A stretch of 64,000 bases of DNA from Zhengella mangrovi (lineage in GTDB: Bacteria; Pseudomonadota; Alphaproteobacteria; Rhizobiales; Rhizobiaceae): assembly GCF_002727065.1 (NCBI RefSeq), contig NZ_PDVP01000005.1, positions 1-64,000 of the forward strand, in the 5' to 3' direction. The notes below the pieces were generated by a model that searched no databases, was not told where the DNA came from, and worked only from the letters and a program-made list of their open reading frames with translations. A program made the position numbers and the translations under genes. The stretch's first letter is position 1. Every line of letters starts with the position of its first letter. Shown in pieces: positions 41,992 to 53,843 of the stretch.

Positions 41992-42904
41992 GATGAACCT
42001 GACACTCAAACAGTTTCGCTATTTCGAGGCGCTTGCCCGCCACGGACACTTCGGCCGTGCCGCGGACGCCTGTTCCATCTCGCAGCCGGCCCTGTCGATG
42101 CAGATCCGCGAGCTGGAGGAGACGCTTGGCACCGAATTGTTCGAGCGCGGCGCCCGCCAGGTCCGCCTGACCAATTTCGGCGAGGAATTCGCGCTGCGCG
42201 TGCGCGACATCCTGCGCTCCGTCGATGAACTGGGCGACCTTGCCCGCGCCTCGCGCGACAGGCTGGTCGGCCGGCTGCGCATCGGTGTCATCCCCACCAT
42301 CGCGCCCTACCTCCTGCCCGAGATCATCACCAGCCTCTCCGGCCTGCACGACGGGCTGGAAATCCACGTCCGCGAGACGCTGACCTCGAGGCTGGTCGAG
42401 GAACTGGCCGAGGGGCGCATCGACACGGCCATCGTTGCCCTGCCGGTGTCCGAGCCCGCCCTGACGGAGGTCGCCCTGTTCAACGAGAAGTTCGTGCTCG
42501 TCCGCCCGGACGCCGATCGCGACAAGCCGGTGCCGGACCGCGACACCCTGCGCGAGATGCGCCTTCTGCTCCTGGAGGAGGGGCACTGCTTCCGCGACCA
42601 GGCGCTGTCCTTCTGCAACCTTCGCTCCGCCCGCCCGCGGGAACTGCTCGACGGCAGTTCGCTGTCCACCCTCGTGCAAATGGTCGGCTCCGGCATCGGC
42701 GTCACGCTGATCCCCGAAATGGCGGTTCCTGTCGAGACCCGCTCGGCAGCGGTCTCCGTGGTCCATTTCAAGGACCCGCAGCCGGCCCGCACGATCGGCA
42801 TGATCTGGCGCAAGTCCAGCCCGCTGGCCGCGCAACTTCACCAGATTTCCGACATCGTCCGCCGCGCCGGAGAGGACGTCAGGAGCCGGGAGGAAACCGG
42901 GTAG
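41990..42904 (+). CDS. oxyR: LysR-type peroxide sensor OxyR
   Basis: The 304-residue protein starts with the LysR helix-turn-helix (FRYFEALARHGHFGRAADAC, SQPALSMQIRELEETLG). The effector domain contains the OxyR redox cysteines in LEEGHCFRDQALSFC near residues 200 and 209, eight residues apart as in E. coli Cys199/Cys208. It should activate katG on oxidation. Two ATGs (41990, 41993) are possible starts, with no clear ribosome binding site. The gene ends 12 bases from the convergent atpG. Confidence 0.93.
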   Translation: MMNLTLKQFRYFEALARHGHFGRAADACSISQPALSMQIRELEETLGTELFERGARQVRLTNFGEEFALRVRDILRSVDELGDLARASRDRLVGRLRIGVIPTIAPYLLPEIITSLSGLHDGLEIHVRETLTSRLVEELAEGRIDTAIVALPVSEPALTEVALFNEKFVLVRPDADRDKPVPDRDTLREMRLLLLEEGHCFRDQALSFCNLRSARPRELLDGSSLSTLVQMVGSGIGVTLIPEMAVPVETRSAAVSVVHFKDPQPARTIGMIWRKSSPLAAQLHQISDIVRRAGEDVRSREETG

Positions 42905-42916
42905 CCGGCCCGCGGC

Positions 42917-43741
42917 TCAGACCGATTCCGACAGTTCCAGGATTTCCGATGTCGTGTGCTGCTGGCGGGCCTGGTTGTAGTCGCGCCTGAGCCCGGCGAT
43001 GACGTCGGAGACGTTTGCCCGGGCGCGCAGCATGGCCTGCATGCGGGCGTTGTTCTCCGCAGCGAAGCCCAGCATCAGCGCCTCGCAGATCTCTGCGAAC
43101 ACGTATTCGCGCACGAGATCTTCCAGCAGCAGGGCGCGCGGCAGTTGTGTCAGCGGCCGCGTGTGGCCAACCGGCTTGCCGATGCGCGTGAAATCGAACG
43201 GGAACAGGGGCCGCCGGACCGGCTGGTCGGCATCCGGGTCCGCGTGCAGGATGACGGCGCGTGCAATGCCGCCGGCCTCGATGCGTTCGTAGAAGGCATC
43301 GGCGATCCGGCTGGCGAGCCGCGGAACGTCGCTGGCGCGCGGCGACTGGGCGAAGGTCAGCCCCATCGCGACCTTGCGCGCCTGGAACTCCGACGCGCAG
43401 CGCTGGCCGATCACGATGAGCTCACCACCGGCGTCGAGACCGGCAAGGGCGGCGTTGACGATCGTGTCGTTGAACAGCCCGCAGAAGCCCTGTCCGGCCC
43501 CGACGACGATCAGCAACGCAGCCCCGGCTGCCTGTTCGGGGGGCGGCGCAAGCCCGTTTGCCTCCGGCAGCGCCAGCGCTTCCGCCATGGCGAGGGCAAC
43601 GGAGGCCTCGTGATCGCGGATCGCCGCGACGTGGCGCCTGGCTTCCTGCAGGTGGCTGGCCGCGATGGCGCGCATGGCGACGATCACGCTCTCGATCTGC
43701 CGCGTGTTCTCGATGCGCTGGCTGATGGCGGCAAGTTCCAT
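42917..43741 (-). CDS. atpG: N-ATPase gamma subunit
   Basis: The 274-residue central-stalk subunit has the N-terminal coiled-coil helix MELAAISQRIENTRQIESVI and the C-terminal helix ENNARMQAMLRARANVSDVI. Its sequence is divergent from standard F-type gamma, as in N-ATPases. It is the last gene of the operon and starts four bases after atpA. A longer frame upstream lies within atpA and is not coding. Confidence 0.85.
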   Translation of the reverse strand: MELAAISQRIENTRQIESVIVAMRAIAASHLQEARRHVAAIRDHEASVALAMAEALALPEANGLAPPPEQAAGAALLIVVGAGQGFCGLFNDTIVNAALAGLDAGGELIVIGQRCASEFQARKVAMGLTFAQSPRASDVPRLASRIADAFYERIEAGGIARAVILHADPDADQPVRRPLFPFDFTRIGKPVGHTRPLTQLPRALLLEDLVREYVFAEICEALMLGFAAENNARMQAMLRARANVSDVIAGLRRDYNQARQQHTTSEILELSESV

Positions 43742-43745
43742 GCGC

Positions 43746-45275
43746 TCACCCCTGCCGGTTCTTGCCGGCCGCTGCCGCGACGGCGCCTGAAAGCGCAGTC
43801 CGGGTATCCGGCGCCGGGGCGGTCTCGCTGCTTCCGAACCCCGCCAGTGCCGGTTCGCTGTCAACGGCGTGGGCGAGCCGTGGCTTCAGTGTTTCGATGT
43901 CCCCGGGTGCCAGGCCGTCCAGCGTGCCGTCGTTCAGCGCGGTCAGCAGCGCCACCTGGTCGACGAGCCGCAGAGGCGAGAAGCGCGGCTGCTTCAGCAG
44001 CGCCGCGATGCGCTCGCCGTGCGCGATGCGCTGCTTAAGCGCGTCGTCGGCGAAACCGCCGAAGCGGGCGAACATCTTCAGCTCCTGGTACTGGGCATAG
44101 TCCAGCCGCACGCGCCCGGCGACAGCCTTGAGCGCCTTGTGCTGGGCCTTGCCGCCGACCCGGCTGACCGACAGGCCGATGTCGATGGCCGGCCAGTGGT
44201 TGCCGGTCGCCAGCTGGCTGGACAGGACGAGCTGGCCGTCGGCAATCGAGATCAGGTTGGTTGGAATGTAGGCCGACAGGTTGCCTGCCTCGTACTCGGC
44301 GATGGGCAGGGCCGTCAGCGATCCGCCGCCAAGGTCCGCCGAAAGCTTTGCTGCCCGTTCCAGCAGCCGGGCATGCAGGTAGAAGATATCGCTCGGATAA
44401 GCCTCGCGGCCCGGCGGCTGGCGTGCCAGCAGGGCGAGTTCCCGGTGCGTCGCGGCATGCTTGGTCAGGTCGTCGTAGACAATCAGCGCGTCCTGACCGC
44501 GGTCGCGGAAGAATTCCGCGATGGTCGCGCCGGCAAACGGCGCCAGCCAGCGCAGGCCGGGTTCGGCGGCCGCTTCCGCGACCACGAAGACGCAGCGCTC
44601 GATCGCGCCGTGCGTCCGCACCGCCTCGATGGCGCGCCGGACCGAGGTCGCCGTCTGGCCGATCGCCACGTAGACGCAGACGATATCGCTGGCCTTCTGG
44701 TTGATGATCGTGTCCACGGCGATGGCTGTCTTTCCGGTCGCCCGCTCGCCGATGATCAGTTCACGCTGTCCCCGCCCGATGGAAAACAGCGCATCCACGG
44801 CCAGGATCCCGGTCTGCACCGGCTGGGAAACGAAGTCGCGGTCGATGATCGCCGGTGCCGGCCGTTCGACCGGATCATGCCGGACCGGTTTGATCGCCGG
44901 GCCGTCGTCCAGCGCCCGCCCGAGCGGATCGACCACCCGGCCGAGCAGGCCGTCGCCCACCGGAACGCTGGTCATCTCGCCGGTCCGGCGCACCATGGTG
45001 CCGGCCTCGATGCCCTCGGCCTGGTCGAGGATGACGGCGTGCAGCCACCCCGGTTCCAGGTCGAGCACGAATCCGTGCCCGCCATTGTCGAAGGTCAGCG
45101 TCTCGCCCAGCCGCGCCCCGTCGAGGCCGGTGACATGGGCCATGCCGTCCCCGGTCTCGCGCACCTGGCCGAGTTCCTCGGTGACGACGCCGAGATCCAC
45201 CCTCCCGACCCTGCCGATCAGGCGGTCGAGCCCGATTGACCCGGCTGCCGGGCTGTCATTGTCCGCGGAGTTCAT
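43746..45275 (-). CDS. atpA: N-ATPase alpha subunit
   Basis: The 509-residue protein has the alpha P-loop [15 protein letters not shown] near residue 170 and the family segments [14 protein letters not shown]-like ([16 protein letters not shown]) and [14 protein letters not shown]. It builds the F1-like head with beta. The ATG at 45275 overlaps atpF by 20 bases. A TTG six codons upstream is a weaker alternative. Confidence 0.92.
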   Translation of the reverse strand: MNSADNDSPAAGSIGLDRLIGRVGRVDLGVVTEELGQVRETGDGMAHVTGLDGARLGETLTFDNGGHGFVLDLEPGWLHAVILDQAEGIEAGTMVRRTGEMTSVPVGDGLLGRVVDPLGRALDDGPAIKPVRHDPVERPAPAIIDRDFVSQPVQTGILAVDALFSIGRGQRELIIGERATGKTAIAVDTIINQKASDIVCVYVAIGQTATSVRRAIEAVRTHGAIERCVFVVAEAAAEPGLRWLAPFAGATIAEFFRDRGQDALIVYDDLTKHAATHRELALLARQPPGREAYPSDIFYLHARLLERAAKLSADLGGGSLTALPIAEYEAGNLSAYIPTNLISIADGQLVLSSQLATGNHWPAIDIGLSVSRVGGKAQHKALKAVAGRVRLDYAQYQELKMFARFGGFADDALKQRIAHGERIAALLKQPRFSPLRLVDQVALLTALNDGTLDGLAPGDIETLKPRLAHAVDSEPALAGFGSSETAPAPDTRTALSGAVAAAAGKNRQG

Positions 45276-46002
45276 CGTCCAGCGCCCTTGCAATGCGGTC
45301 GAGGTCGAAGCGAAGCGAATTGTGCACGGTTCCGTGCGGGCTGGCGAGGTCGAGCCCGGCCAGGAGCGACGGGTCGGTGCGGATCGGGATCGCCATTTCG
45401 TCGCCCGTCAGGGCCGCCGCCGCCTTCCGCGCCTGCCGCGTTTCGGCAGCGCTCAGCGGGCGCGCGGCGACGAGTTCCAGCGCGTCCGGCTCGTTCATCA
45501 GCGCCGCCCGCCGTTGCGCATCGAGGTTCGAAAGCGCGGCTTCCAGGCGCCTCGCGTAGCCGGCAAAGCGCGCGTCGTTCGGCAGGTTGGCCAGCAGGCG
45601 GCCGGTGATTTCCACCGACAGCCGCCGCGCATCGTCCAGCACCGCCAGGCGGGCTTCGGCTTCCTGCCGCTTGGCGTCCTCGCCGGCATGGGCGACGATG
45701 GTCGCCGCCTGCGCCTGTGCCTGCGCGACGAGGTCCTTCTTCTGGCTTTCGGCCTGCGCACGGGCTTCCTCGAGCATGGCCATCCGCTTCTGGGCGATGG
45801 CATCGCGCTCGGCTTCCAGCTTGTCCAGCGCCGCCTGGGATTGGGCCTTCAGCGCCTCGGCCTTGCGCAGGGCGTCGCCCGCCGCCGCGCGCCGCTCGGC
45901 GATGATGCCGGCGACCGGCCGGAACAGGAACCGGGCGAGGATCCAGCCGAGGATGATGACATTCACGAACTGGAACGCGAACGTCCACCAGTCAAAGGGC
46001 AT
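45256..46002 (-). CDS. atpF: N-ATPase b subunit fused to delta-like domain
   Basis: The 248-residue protein has one N-terminal membrane helix ([20 protein letters not shown]) and a long charged coiled coil (residues about 35-130). Its C-terminal third looks delta-like and ends [20 protein letters not shown]. No separate delta gene exists in the operon, which is characteristic of N-ATPases. This protein is therefore expected to serve as both peripheral stalk and the attachment to alpha. Confidence 0.85.
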   Translation of the reverse strand: MPFDWWTFAFQFVNVIILGWILARFLFRPVAGIIAERRAAAGDALRKAEALKAQSQAALDKLEAERDAIAQKRMAMLEEARAQAESQKKDLVAQAQAQAATIVAHAGEDAKRQEAEARLAVLDDARRLSVEITGRLLANLPNDARFAGYARRLEAALSNLDAQRRAALMNEPDALELVAARPLSAAETRQARKAAAALTGDEMAIPIRTDPSLLAGLDLASPHGTVHNSLRFDLDRIARALDDELRGQ

Positions 46003-46023
46003 GCCGGTGTCTCCCTGGCCGGG

Positions 46024-46269
46024 TTACTTGACGAACGGATTGGCGAACAGCAGCAGCAGCGCCACCACCAGGCAGTAGATCGCCATGGTCTCGATCATGG
46101 CGAGGCCGACGAACAGCGTGCGTGACAGGGTGCCCTCGGCTTCCGGCTGCCGAGCAATCGCATCCATGGCGGCGGCGACGGCGCGCCCCTCGGCGAGGGC
46201 GGGACCGATGGCGCCGAACGAAACGGCAAGGGCAGCGGCCAGGATACTGGCGATCTGGACGTATTCCAT
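46024..46269 (-). CDS. atpE: N-ATPase c subunit (ion-binding ring protein)
   Basis: The 81-residue hairpin protein has two membrane helices. Glu27 lies in helix 1 ([11 protein letters not shown]) and Glu60 in helix 2 ([15 protein letters not shown]). Two carboxylates per hairpin, plus a hydroxyl residue after Glu60 and the A-I-Y motif, resemble Na+-binding c subunits, in which E-S-T...Y contributes ligands. Here the S-T pair is T-M. Na+ coupling is therefore likely but not proven. The start shares one base with the atpB stop. Confidence 0.9.
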   Translation of the reverse strand: MEYVQIASILAAALAVSFGAIGPALAEGRAVAAAMDAIARQPEAEGTLSRTLFVGLAMIETMAIYCLVVALLLLFANPFVK

Positions 46270-46964
46270 CAGGATTTCTCTTCGTCTTGGCTGTTGGATG
46301 AGGCGCCTTCGGAAACGGCGGCGGCGATGAACACCGTGGCGAGCACGGCAAAGATATAGGCTTGGATGGCACCGGTCAGCAGGTCCAGTGCCATCAGCGG
46401 GATCGGCACCAGCAGGCCGGCGAGCGACAGGATGATGCCGATCACGAAAACCCCGCTCATGATGTTGCCGAACAGGCGGACCATCAGCGAGAAATTGCGC
46501 GTGATCTGTTCCACAAGGTTGAGCGGGATCATGAACCAGGATGGCCGGGCGAAGGTTTTCAGGTAACCCGCCGGCCCGTTGGCGCGGATGCCGAACACGA
46601 TGGTCGCCAGGAAGACCAGCAGCGCCAGCGCGGCGTCGGTTTCGAGGTAGGCCGTTGGCGGTTCGACACCCGGCACGACGGACGACCAGTTGGCGACCAG
46701 GATGAACAGGAACAGCATGCCGATCAGCCCGCGATAGGGGGCCGGATCGGCCTGGGTCGTCGCCCGGATCTGCCCGTCGACCGTATCGACGAAGAGTTCG
46801 GCTACCGCCTGCGCCGTGCCGGGGTCCCGCGTCAGCCGCCGTTTCAGCCACAGCGCCAGCACGGTCAGCAGCACCATGATCGCCCAGGTCGTCACCACGG
46901 TCGTGGTCACCGTCACCGGGCCGATCATGAAGGCGACAGGGGCGGAAAAGGGCGATTCGGTCAT
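46269..46964 (-). CDS. atpB: N-ATPase a subunit
   Basis: The 231-residue protein has five to six membrane helices and the essential arginine in [18 protein letters not shown]. The [16 protein letters not shown] segment forms the last helix. Together with the c ring it makes the ion channel. It overlaps atpR by four bases. Confidence 0.92.
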   Translation of the reverse strand: MTESPFSAPVAFMIGPVTVTTTVVTTWAIMVLLTVLALWLKRRLTRDPGTAQAVAELFVDTVDGQIRATTQADPAPYRGLIGMLFLFILVANWSSVVPGVEPPTAYLETDAALALLVFLATIVFGIRANGPAGYLKTFARPSWFMIPLNLVEQITRNFSLMVRLFGNIMSGVFVIGIILSLAGLLVPIPLMALDLLTGAIQAYIFAVLATVFIAAAVSEGASSNSQDEEKS

Positions 46965-47260
46965 CCGCGTGCGCGCTCCCGCGCCAGCACCCGGTTGCGC
47001 GCCAGCACGATTCCGGCGGTTGCCGCGATCAGCGCGTGGGCGCCGGCCAGCATGGTCAGTCCCAGGAAGGCGACGAGCAGCGCCATGCGCCCCAGTTGCA
47101 GCGGAACGGCCTGCCAGTCGCCGCGCACCAGCCGGTCCGCAACACTGCCCAGGAGGCGGAAATGCAGCAGCCCGGCCAGGTAGCCGGCCGCGAACCCTGC
47201 CAGGCCGGCCAGGAACCAGAGTGGCGAGAACAGGGGCAGGTGAAGCGAGAGGTCCGTCAT
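46961..47260 (-). CDS. atpR: N-ATPase accessory protein AtpR
   Basis: The 99-residue protein has three membrane helices and conserved arginines in the loops ([26 protein letters not shown]). AtpR is present only in N-ATPase operons. It has been proposed to interact with the c subunit carboxylates (family knowledge). It is linked to its neighbours by four-base overlaps on both sides. Confidence 0.85.
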   Translation of the reverse strand: MTDLSLHLPLFSPLWFLAGLAGFAAGYLAGLLHFRLLGSVADRLVRGDWQAVPLQLGRMALLVAFLGLTMLAGAHALIAATAGIVLARNRVLARERARG

Positions 47261-47540
47261 TTCTGTTCCTTCATCCAGCGCATGGCGAGCCAGAGGCCGA
47301 TGGACGCGCCGATGGCGGTCAGCGCGCCGGTCAGGAGCATGCCCGTCCCAAGGTGCCGGTCAAGCCACCGCCCGGCCAGCATGCAGCCGAGCAGGGGCAG
47401 CACGATGATCCAGCCCAGCACGCCGACCTGGCCCAGGCGGCTGCCCAGCGATGGCTCCGGATGGCGCCGGCGCAGGTCTTCCCGGCCCGCGGCCTTGCGG
47501 GCTTCCTCGTCCAGCCGGTCCTGTTCGCTGTCCTGCTCCA

Positions 47541-47544
<4 letters not shown>
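47257..47544 (-). CDS. atpQ: N-ATPase accessory protein AtpQ (AtpI-like)
   Basis: The 95-residue protein has a charged N-terminal region and two membrane helices (VGVLGWIIVLPLLGCMLAGR and LLTGALTAIGASIGLWLAM) around the RWLDRHLGTG loop typical of AtpI/AtpQ. These proteins assist c-ring assembly or Mg2+ handling. It begins with two ATGs overlapping the atpC stop. Confidence 0.82.
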
Positions 47545-49746
<2,202 letters not shown>

Positions 49747-49840
49747 GTCATCCGCTCCCGTGCCAGGTTGCCGTCGGTTGCCCCGGTGTTCGCCATCGGC
49801 GCTTGCAGCCGGACCATCATCGAACAGGATGCCCCTGTCC

Positions 49841-49854
49841 TTGACCACAATCAA
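49841..49854. promoter_or_regulatory. FNR box midway between the N-ATPase operon and the beta-CASP gene
   Basis: TTGAC-CACA-ATCAA matches TTGAT-N4-ATCAA in nine of ten positions. It sits exactly in the middle of the 203-base divergent region, with 94 bases to the minus-strand ATG at 49746 and 95 to the plus-strand ATG at 49950. A single bound FNR-type dimer could serve both promoters. Confidence 0.7.
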
Positions 49855-49949
49855 TGTCGCCGCGGGCACGATCCGTTCCTATTGGTTGCCGGCGGGATCG
49901 GGCGTACGCTTCCGTTGCGGCGAAATTGCGCGCATCCGGAGGGCAAGCG

Positions 49950-51332
49950 ATGCAGATTTCATTCCACGGGGCTGCCGGCGAGGTCACCGGTTCCTGCCAC
50001 CTGATCGAATGCAACGGAAAGAACATTCTCGTCGATTGCGGCATGTTCCAGGGCGCCCGCGAGGCAGAGGAGGAAAACGCCGGCGAATTCGGCTTCGATC
50101 CCGGCGCCGTCGACTATCTTCTCCTGACCCATGCCCACCTCGATCATTGCGGCCGCATCCCGCTGCTGCGCAAGCGCGGCTTCGACGGCGAGATCATCAC
50201 CACCGGGCCGACCCGCGAGCTCGCCCGCCTCGTCCTGCTTGATTCCGCGCAGATCCACGAGGAAGACTTCCGCCGCCGCCAGCACCATCACCACGGTGGC
50301 CGCCGCCACCGCCATGACGAGCCGCTTTATGATCTCATGGATGCCAACGCGTCCTTCGAGTGCTTCGGCCGCACCGCGACCTATGGCGAGCCGATGACGG
50401 TGGCGCCCGGCATCACGGCCACCTTCAACGATGCCGGCCACATCCTCGGCTCGGCCTGGATCCGGCTCGACCTGCTGGAGGCCGGCGAGCACCGCAGCAT
50501 TGTCTTTTCCGGCGATCTCGGCAGTTCCGGGCGCCCCCTGCTGCGCGATCCCGTCCACCCCCAGCATGCCGACGTCCTGGTGACCGAGACCACCTACGGC
50601 GACCGCAACCACAAGGACCTCGGCGCCTCGCTCGACGAGTTCTATGCCGCCATCGCCGAGACCCACGACAAGGGCGGCAATGCCGTCATCCCGACCTTCG
50701 CCCTCGATCGCGCCCAGGAACTGCTCTACTTCCTGCGCGAAGGCGAGCGCACCGGCCGTATTCCGTCGGGCCTGTCGGTGTTCATGGATTCGCCCATGGC
50801 GATCACCGCGACGCAGATCTATCGACGCCATCCGGATTTCTACCGCGCCGAGGTGCGCAGCATCTTCGACCGCGGCCATGATCCCTTCTGCCCGTCCGGC
50901 CTCGTCATGGTGCGCGAAGTGGCCGAATCCGTTGCGCTCAATTCGGTTCGCGGCGCCATCATCCTGGCCGGCTCCGGCATGTGCACCGGTGGGCGCATCC
51001 GCCATCACCTCGTCCACAACATCGCCCGCAGCGATTCCAGCATCATCTTCGTCGGCTATGCCGCCGAGCACACGCTGGCGCGCCACATCGTCGACGGCGA
51101 CGAGATGGTGGAGATTTTCGGCGACAACTACCCGGTTCGCGCGCGCATTCACACGATCAACGGGTTTTCGGCCCACGCCGACCGTGGCGAACTGCTGTCC
51201 TGGCAGCGCGAGGCCCATGCTGCCACGACCTATCTCGTCCATGGCGAGGAGAAGTCCATGCACGCCATGGCAAAGGCGTTGAAGGACACCGAAATTCACA
51301 TGCCGCGCAAGCACCAGATGTTCATGCTGTAG
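49950..51332 (+). CDS. Beta-CASP metallo-beta-lactamase-fold RNA-processing enzyme
   Basis: The 460-residue protein has the MBL metal motif LLTHAHLDHCGRIP near residue 60 and the downstream His/Asp motifs. The beta-CASP module (VIPTFALDRAQELLYFLREG) contains the C-terminal ILAGSGMCTGGRIRHHL and INGFSAHADRGEL blocks typical of the CPSF73/RNase J-like YsfG group. Such enzymes are endo- or exoribonucleases. The ATG at 49950 is preceded by GGAGGGC. An FNR box lies 95 bases upstream. Confidence 0.9.
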   Translation: MQISFHGAAGEVTGSCHLIECNGKNILVDCGMFQGAREAEEENAGEFGFDPGAVDYLLLTHAHLDHCGRIPLLRKRGFDGEIITTGPTRELARLVLLDSAQIHEEDFRRRQHHHHGGRRHRHDEPLYDLMDANASFECFGRTATYGEPMTVAPGITATFNDAGHILGSAWIRLDLLEAGEHRSIVFSGDLGSSGRPLLRDPVHPQHADVLVTETTYGDRNHKDLGASLDEFYAAIAETHDKGGNAVIPTFALDRAQELLYFLREGERTGRIPSGLSVFMDSPMAITATQIYRRHPDFYRAEVRSIFDRGHDPFCPSGLVMVREVAESVALNSVRGAIILAGSGMCTGGRIRHHLVHNIARSDSSIIFVGYAAEHTLARHIVDGDEMVEIFGDNYPVRARIHTINGFSAHADRGELLSWQREAHAATTYLVHGEEKSMHAMAKALKDTEIHMPRKHQMFML

Positions 51333-51347
51333 GCGCCGGCATCCGCC

Positions 51348-52232
51348 TCACATCATGGCGGCCACGGGGCCGGCGAACAGGCCGCTGACGTCGATGGCAT
51401 TGGAACCGTGGCGCACCGTGTTGCAACTGACTATCCCGGCGGCCCCGGCCTTCCGGATGGCGTCTTCCGCCCCGTCGGCGAATATGCCGTGCACGCCGAT
51501 GCACCAGGGCTCGGCAAAGCCGGCCGCGCGCAGGCCCTTGATGGCGCGGACCATGGACTGGCCGCTGGAGATGATGTCGTCGACCAGCACCGGCACCCGG
51601 CCGGCGTGGGCGCTCATGTCCGGAAAGGCGATGTCGACGTCGAGATCGCCGTGGCGGGTCTTCGACAGGACGACATGCGGCGCGCCGGCAGCCTCGGCGA
51701 TAGCGCCGGCCCACTGCGCGCTTTCGCTGTCCGGCCCCACGATCAGCGGCACCGAAACCTTGTCACGGATCCACGCGCCCATGGGCGCGGCGCAGTGGAC
51801 CACGTGCGTCGGGATGGAATAGATCGTGCCGAGGTCATGGATACGGTGCAGGTGCGGGTCGGCGGTCACCAGCCAGTCGACCGCGGACCCGAGCAGTGTC
51901 GGGAAATAGCGCGCCGTCACCGCTTCCCCGTCATGAAAGCGGCGATCCTGGCGCATGTAGGAGAGGTAAGGCGCGACGAGCCCGACGCGTGACGCGCCGA
52001 GATCGCGGGCGGTCGCGGCGCAGAAGGCGAGCGGCAGGAACTTGCCGTCCGGCCGGTCGAGCGTGGCGACGAGGGCGATGCTGGCGCCTGCCAGGTCGGC
52101 CTGGAAACGCAGGTTGGTCTCGCCGTCGGGGAACCGGTGCCAGGACACCGGCGCGATGGCGCAGCCGGTCTCCTCGGCCAGTCTTTCCGCGAAGCCCTCG
52201 TTTCCGGGCAGGGCGACGAGCAGGCGGGTCAT
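51348..52232 (-). CDS. Ribose-phosphate pyrophosphokinase-like protein
   Basis: The 294-residue protein has both PRTase-like domains of PRPP synthetase. The ribose-5-phosphate loop is VPVLVDDIISSGQSMVRAI near residue 210, and the ATP/catalytic region includes LVAPYLSYMRQDRRFHDGEA. It is shorter than house-keeping Prs (about 310-315 residues). It overlaps the phosphorylase gene by four bases (ATGA), so PRPP formation is likely coupled to nucleoside phosphorolysis (inference). It is probably a second, specialised paralogue. Confidence 0.87.
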   Translation of the reverse strand: MTRLLVALPGNEGFAERLAEETGCAIAPVSWHRFPDGETNLRFQADLAGASIALVATLDRPDGKFLPLAFCAATARDLGASRVGLVAPYLSYMRQDRRFHDGEAVTARYFPTLLGSAVDWLVTADPHLHRIHDLGTIYSIPTHVVHCAAPMGAWIRDKVSVPLIVGPDSESAQWAGAIAEAAGAPHVVLSKTRHGDLDVDIAFPDMSAHAGRVPVLVDDIISSGQSMVRAIKGLRAAGFAEPWCIGVHGIFADGAEDAIRKAGAAGIVSCNTVRHGSNAIDVSGLFAGPVAAMM

Positions 52233-53725
52233 GCGCCGATCCTCATGATGGGGCCGTGGCTGGAAACGAAGTCCATGGCATAGCCCAGTTCGCCCTTTGC
52301 GTCGGCATGAAGCGTGAAGAGCGGCTGGCCGGCTTCCACGCTTTCACCGGTCTTCACGTGCAGTTCCAGCCCCGCGGCCTTGACCTCCGGCGCCCCGGCG
52401 AAACGAGCGGTCTTGGCCAGTTTCCGGTTGTCGATGGACAGCACCCGGCCACCGGTCTGCGCAAGAACCGGCTCCCGGAACCGGGCGGCCGGCGGTTCGC
52501 GCATGCCCCCCTGGGCGGCGCAGATGGCCTGGAACTTGGCCCAGGCGCGTCCGCTCGAGAGCGTCTCCTGCGCCATCGCGAGGCCGCTGCCCTCCGCGGC
52601 CTTGCCAGCCAGTTCGATCAGGGCGCCGGCGAGCGTAAGGGCCCGAAGGCGCAGGTCCTGCGGCGCATCCGTCTCGTTCTGCAGGACCGAAAGGACGTCG
52701 TGCGCTTCCAGCGCCGGGCCGATGCCGCGGCCCACCGGCTGGCTTCCGTCGCTGGTCAGTACGCGCATGTGCAGGCCGAAGCGGTGGGCCACCTCGCTCA
52801 TGGCGTTGGAAAGCGCGGTCGCTTCCGCCTGACTGCGGATCTTGGCCGTTTCGCCTACGGGAATGTCGATGACGAGATGGGTGGAGCCGGCCGCGATCTT
52901 CTTCGACAGCACGGAGGCGATGAGCTGTCCCTGGCTGTCGAGGTCCAGCGCCCGTTCGACGCGGATCATCAGGTCGTCCGCCGGGCTGAGATCGACCGAT
53001 CCGCCCCAGATGACGCAGCCGCCTTCCTGTTCGACCACCTTGCGCATCTGCGCCACGGAAAGGTCGACCGGCGCCAGTGTTTCCATCGTGTCCGCAGTGC
53101 CGGCAGGCGAGGTGATCGCCCGCGACGAGGTTTTCGGGATCACGAGCCCGCAGGCGGCCGTGATCGCGACCACGATCGGCGTCGTCCGGTTGCCGGGCAG
53201 GCCGCCGACGCAATGCTTGTCGGCGATCGTCGGCCACGGCCATGTCACTTTCTCGCCCGTGTCGACCATGGCCGCGGTCAGCGCCGCAATCTCGTCGGTG
53301 TCGAGCGGCAGCGCCGAGCAGGCGGTGATGAAGGACGACAGCTGGATGTCGGAATAGCGTCCGCCCACGATGTCGGTCAGGATGGCCATGACGTCGGCCG
53401 GCTGGAACCGCCGGCCGAAGATCTTGGCCCGGACGTGGCCCATGGAATCGACCGGCGAGGAATAGCCGACCACGACGGGATCGCCGTCGCCGGCGCCAAG
53501 CCGCGTCCACGCCTTTTCCGAAAGACCCGCTTCGCCGGGCGCCAGCAGGTCGCCCGATACCAGGTTGAGCGTGGCCGTGATGGTCCGCCCGTCCGCGGTC
53601 ACGTCAAGCCGTGTATGGGCCGTGAAGCCTTCGGCCCGGCAGACGGGGCAGTCGCGGCGCATGTAGACGACCGAATCGCTCGCCGTATCGATACCGAGAC
53701 GCCTGAGCGTCAGCCTGTTGTCCAT
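52229..53725 (-). CDS. Thymidine phosphorylase family protein, AMP phosphorylase-like
   Basis: The 498-residue protein has an N-terminal extra domain of about 85 residues (with the C-P-V-C pair MRRDCPVCRAEGF). The phosphorylase body follows: YSDIQLSSFITACSALPLDT, the phosphate-binding DKHCVGGLPGNRTTP, and KTSSRAITSPAGTADTMETL. The length, the extra N-terminal domain and the CVGGLPGNRTTP variant match AMP phosphorylases of archaea better than DeoA (about 440 residues). It would release a base with phosphate to give ribose-1,5-bisphosphate or deoxyribose-1-phosphate. The ATG at 53725 is preferred over an upstream extension. Confidence 0.82.
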   Translation of the reverse strand: MDNRLTLRRLGIDTASDSVVYMRRDCPVCRAEGFTAHTRLDVTADGRTITATLNLVSGDLLAPGEAGLSEKAWTRLGAGDGDPVVVGYSSPVDSMGHVRAKIFGRRFQPADVMAILTDIVGGRYSDIQLSSFITACSALPLDTDEIAALTAAMVDTGEKVTWPWPTIADKHCVGGLPGNRTTPIVVAITAACGLVIPKTSSRAITSPAGTADTMETLAPVDLSVAQMRKVVEQEGGCVIWGGSVDLSPADDLMIRVERALDLDSQGQLIASVLSKKIAAGSTHLVIDIPVGETAKIRSQAEATALSNAMSEVAHRFGLHMRVLTSDGSQPVGRGIGPALEAHDVLSVLQNETDAPQDLRLRALTLAGALIELAGKAAEGSGLAMAQETLSSGRAWAKFQAICAAQGGMREPPAARFREPVLAQTGGRVLSIDNRKLAKTARFAGAPEVKAAGLELHVKTGESVEAGQPLFTLHADAKGELGYAMDFVSSHGPIMRIGA

Positions 53726-53843
53726 GTCCGGCCCCAATCGTTCACGCAGGCAAGGGCTGTCAGCGTGCGACCGTTTCAGGACCGGGTCAAGCATTCCCGG
53801 CCGGCTGCGACAAGGTACCGGCCGGGCATCGTGTCGGCAGGGA

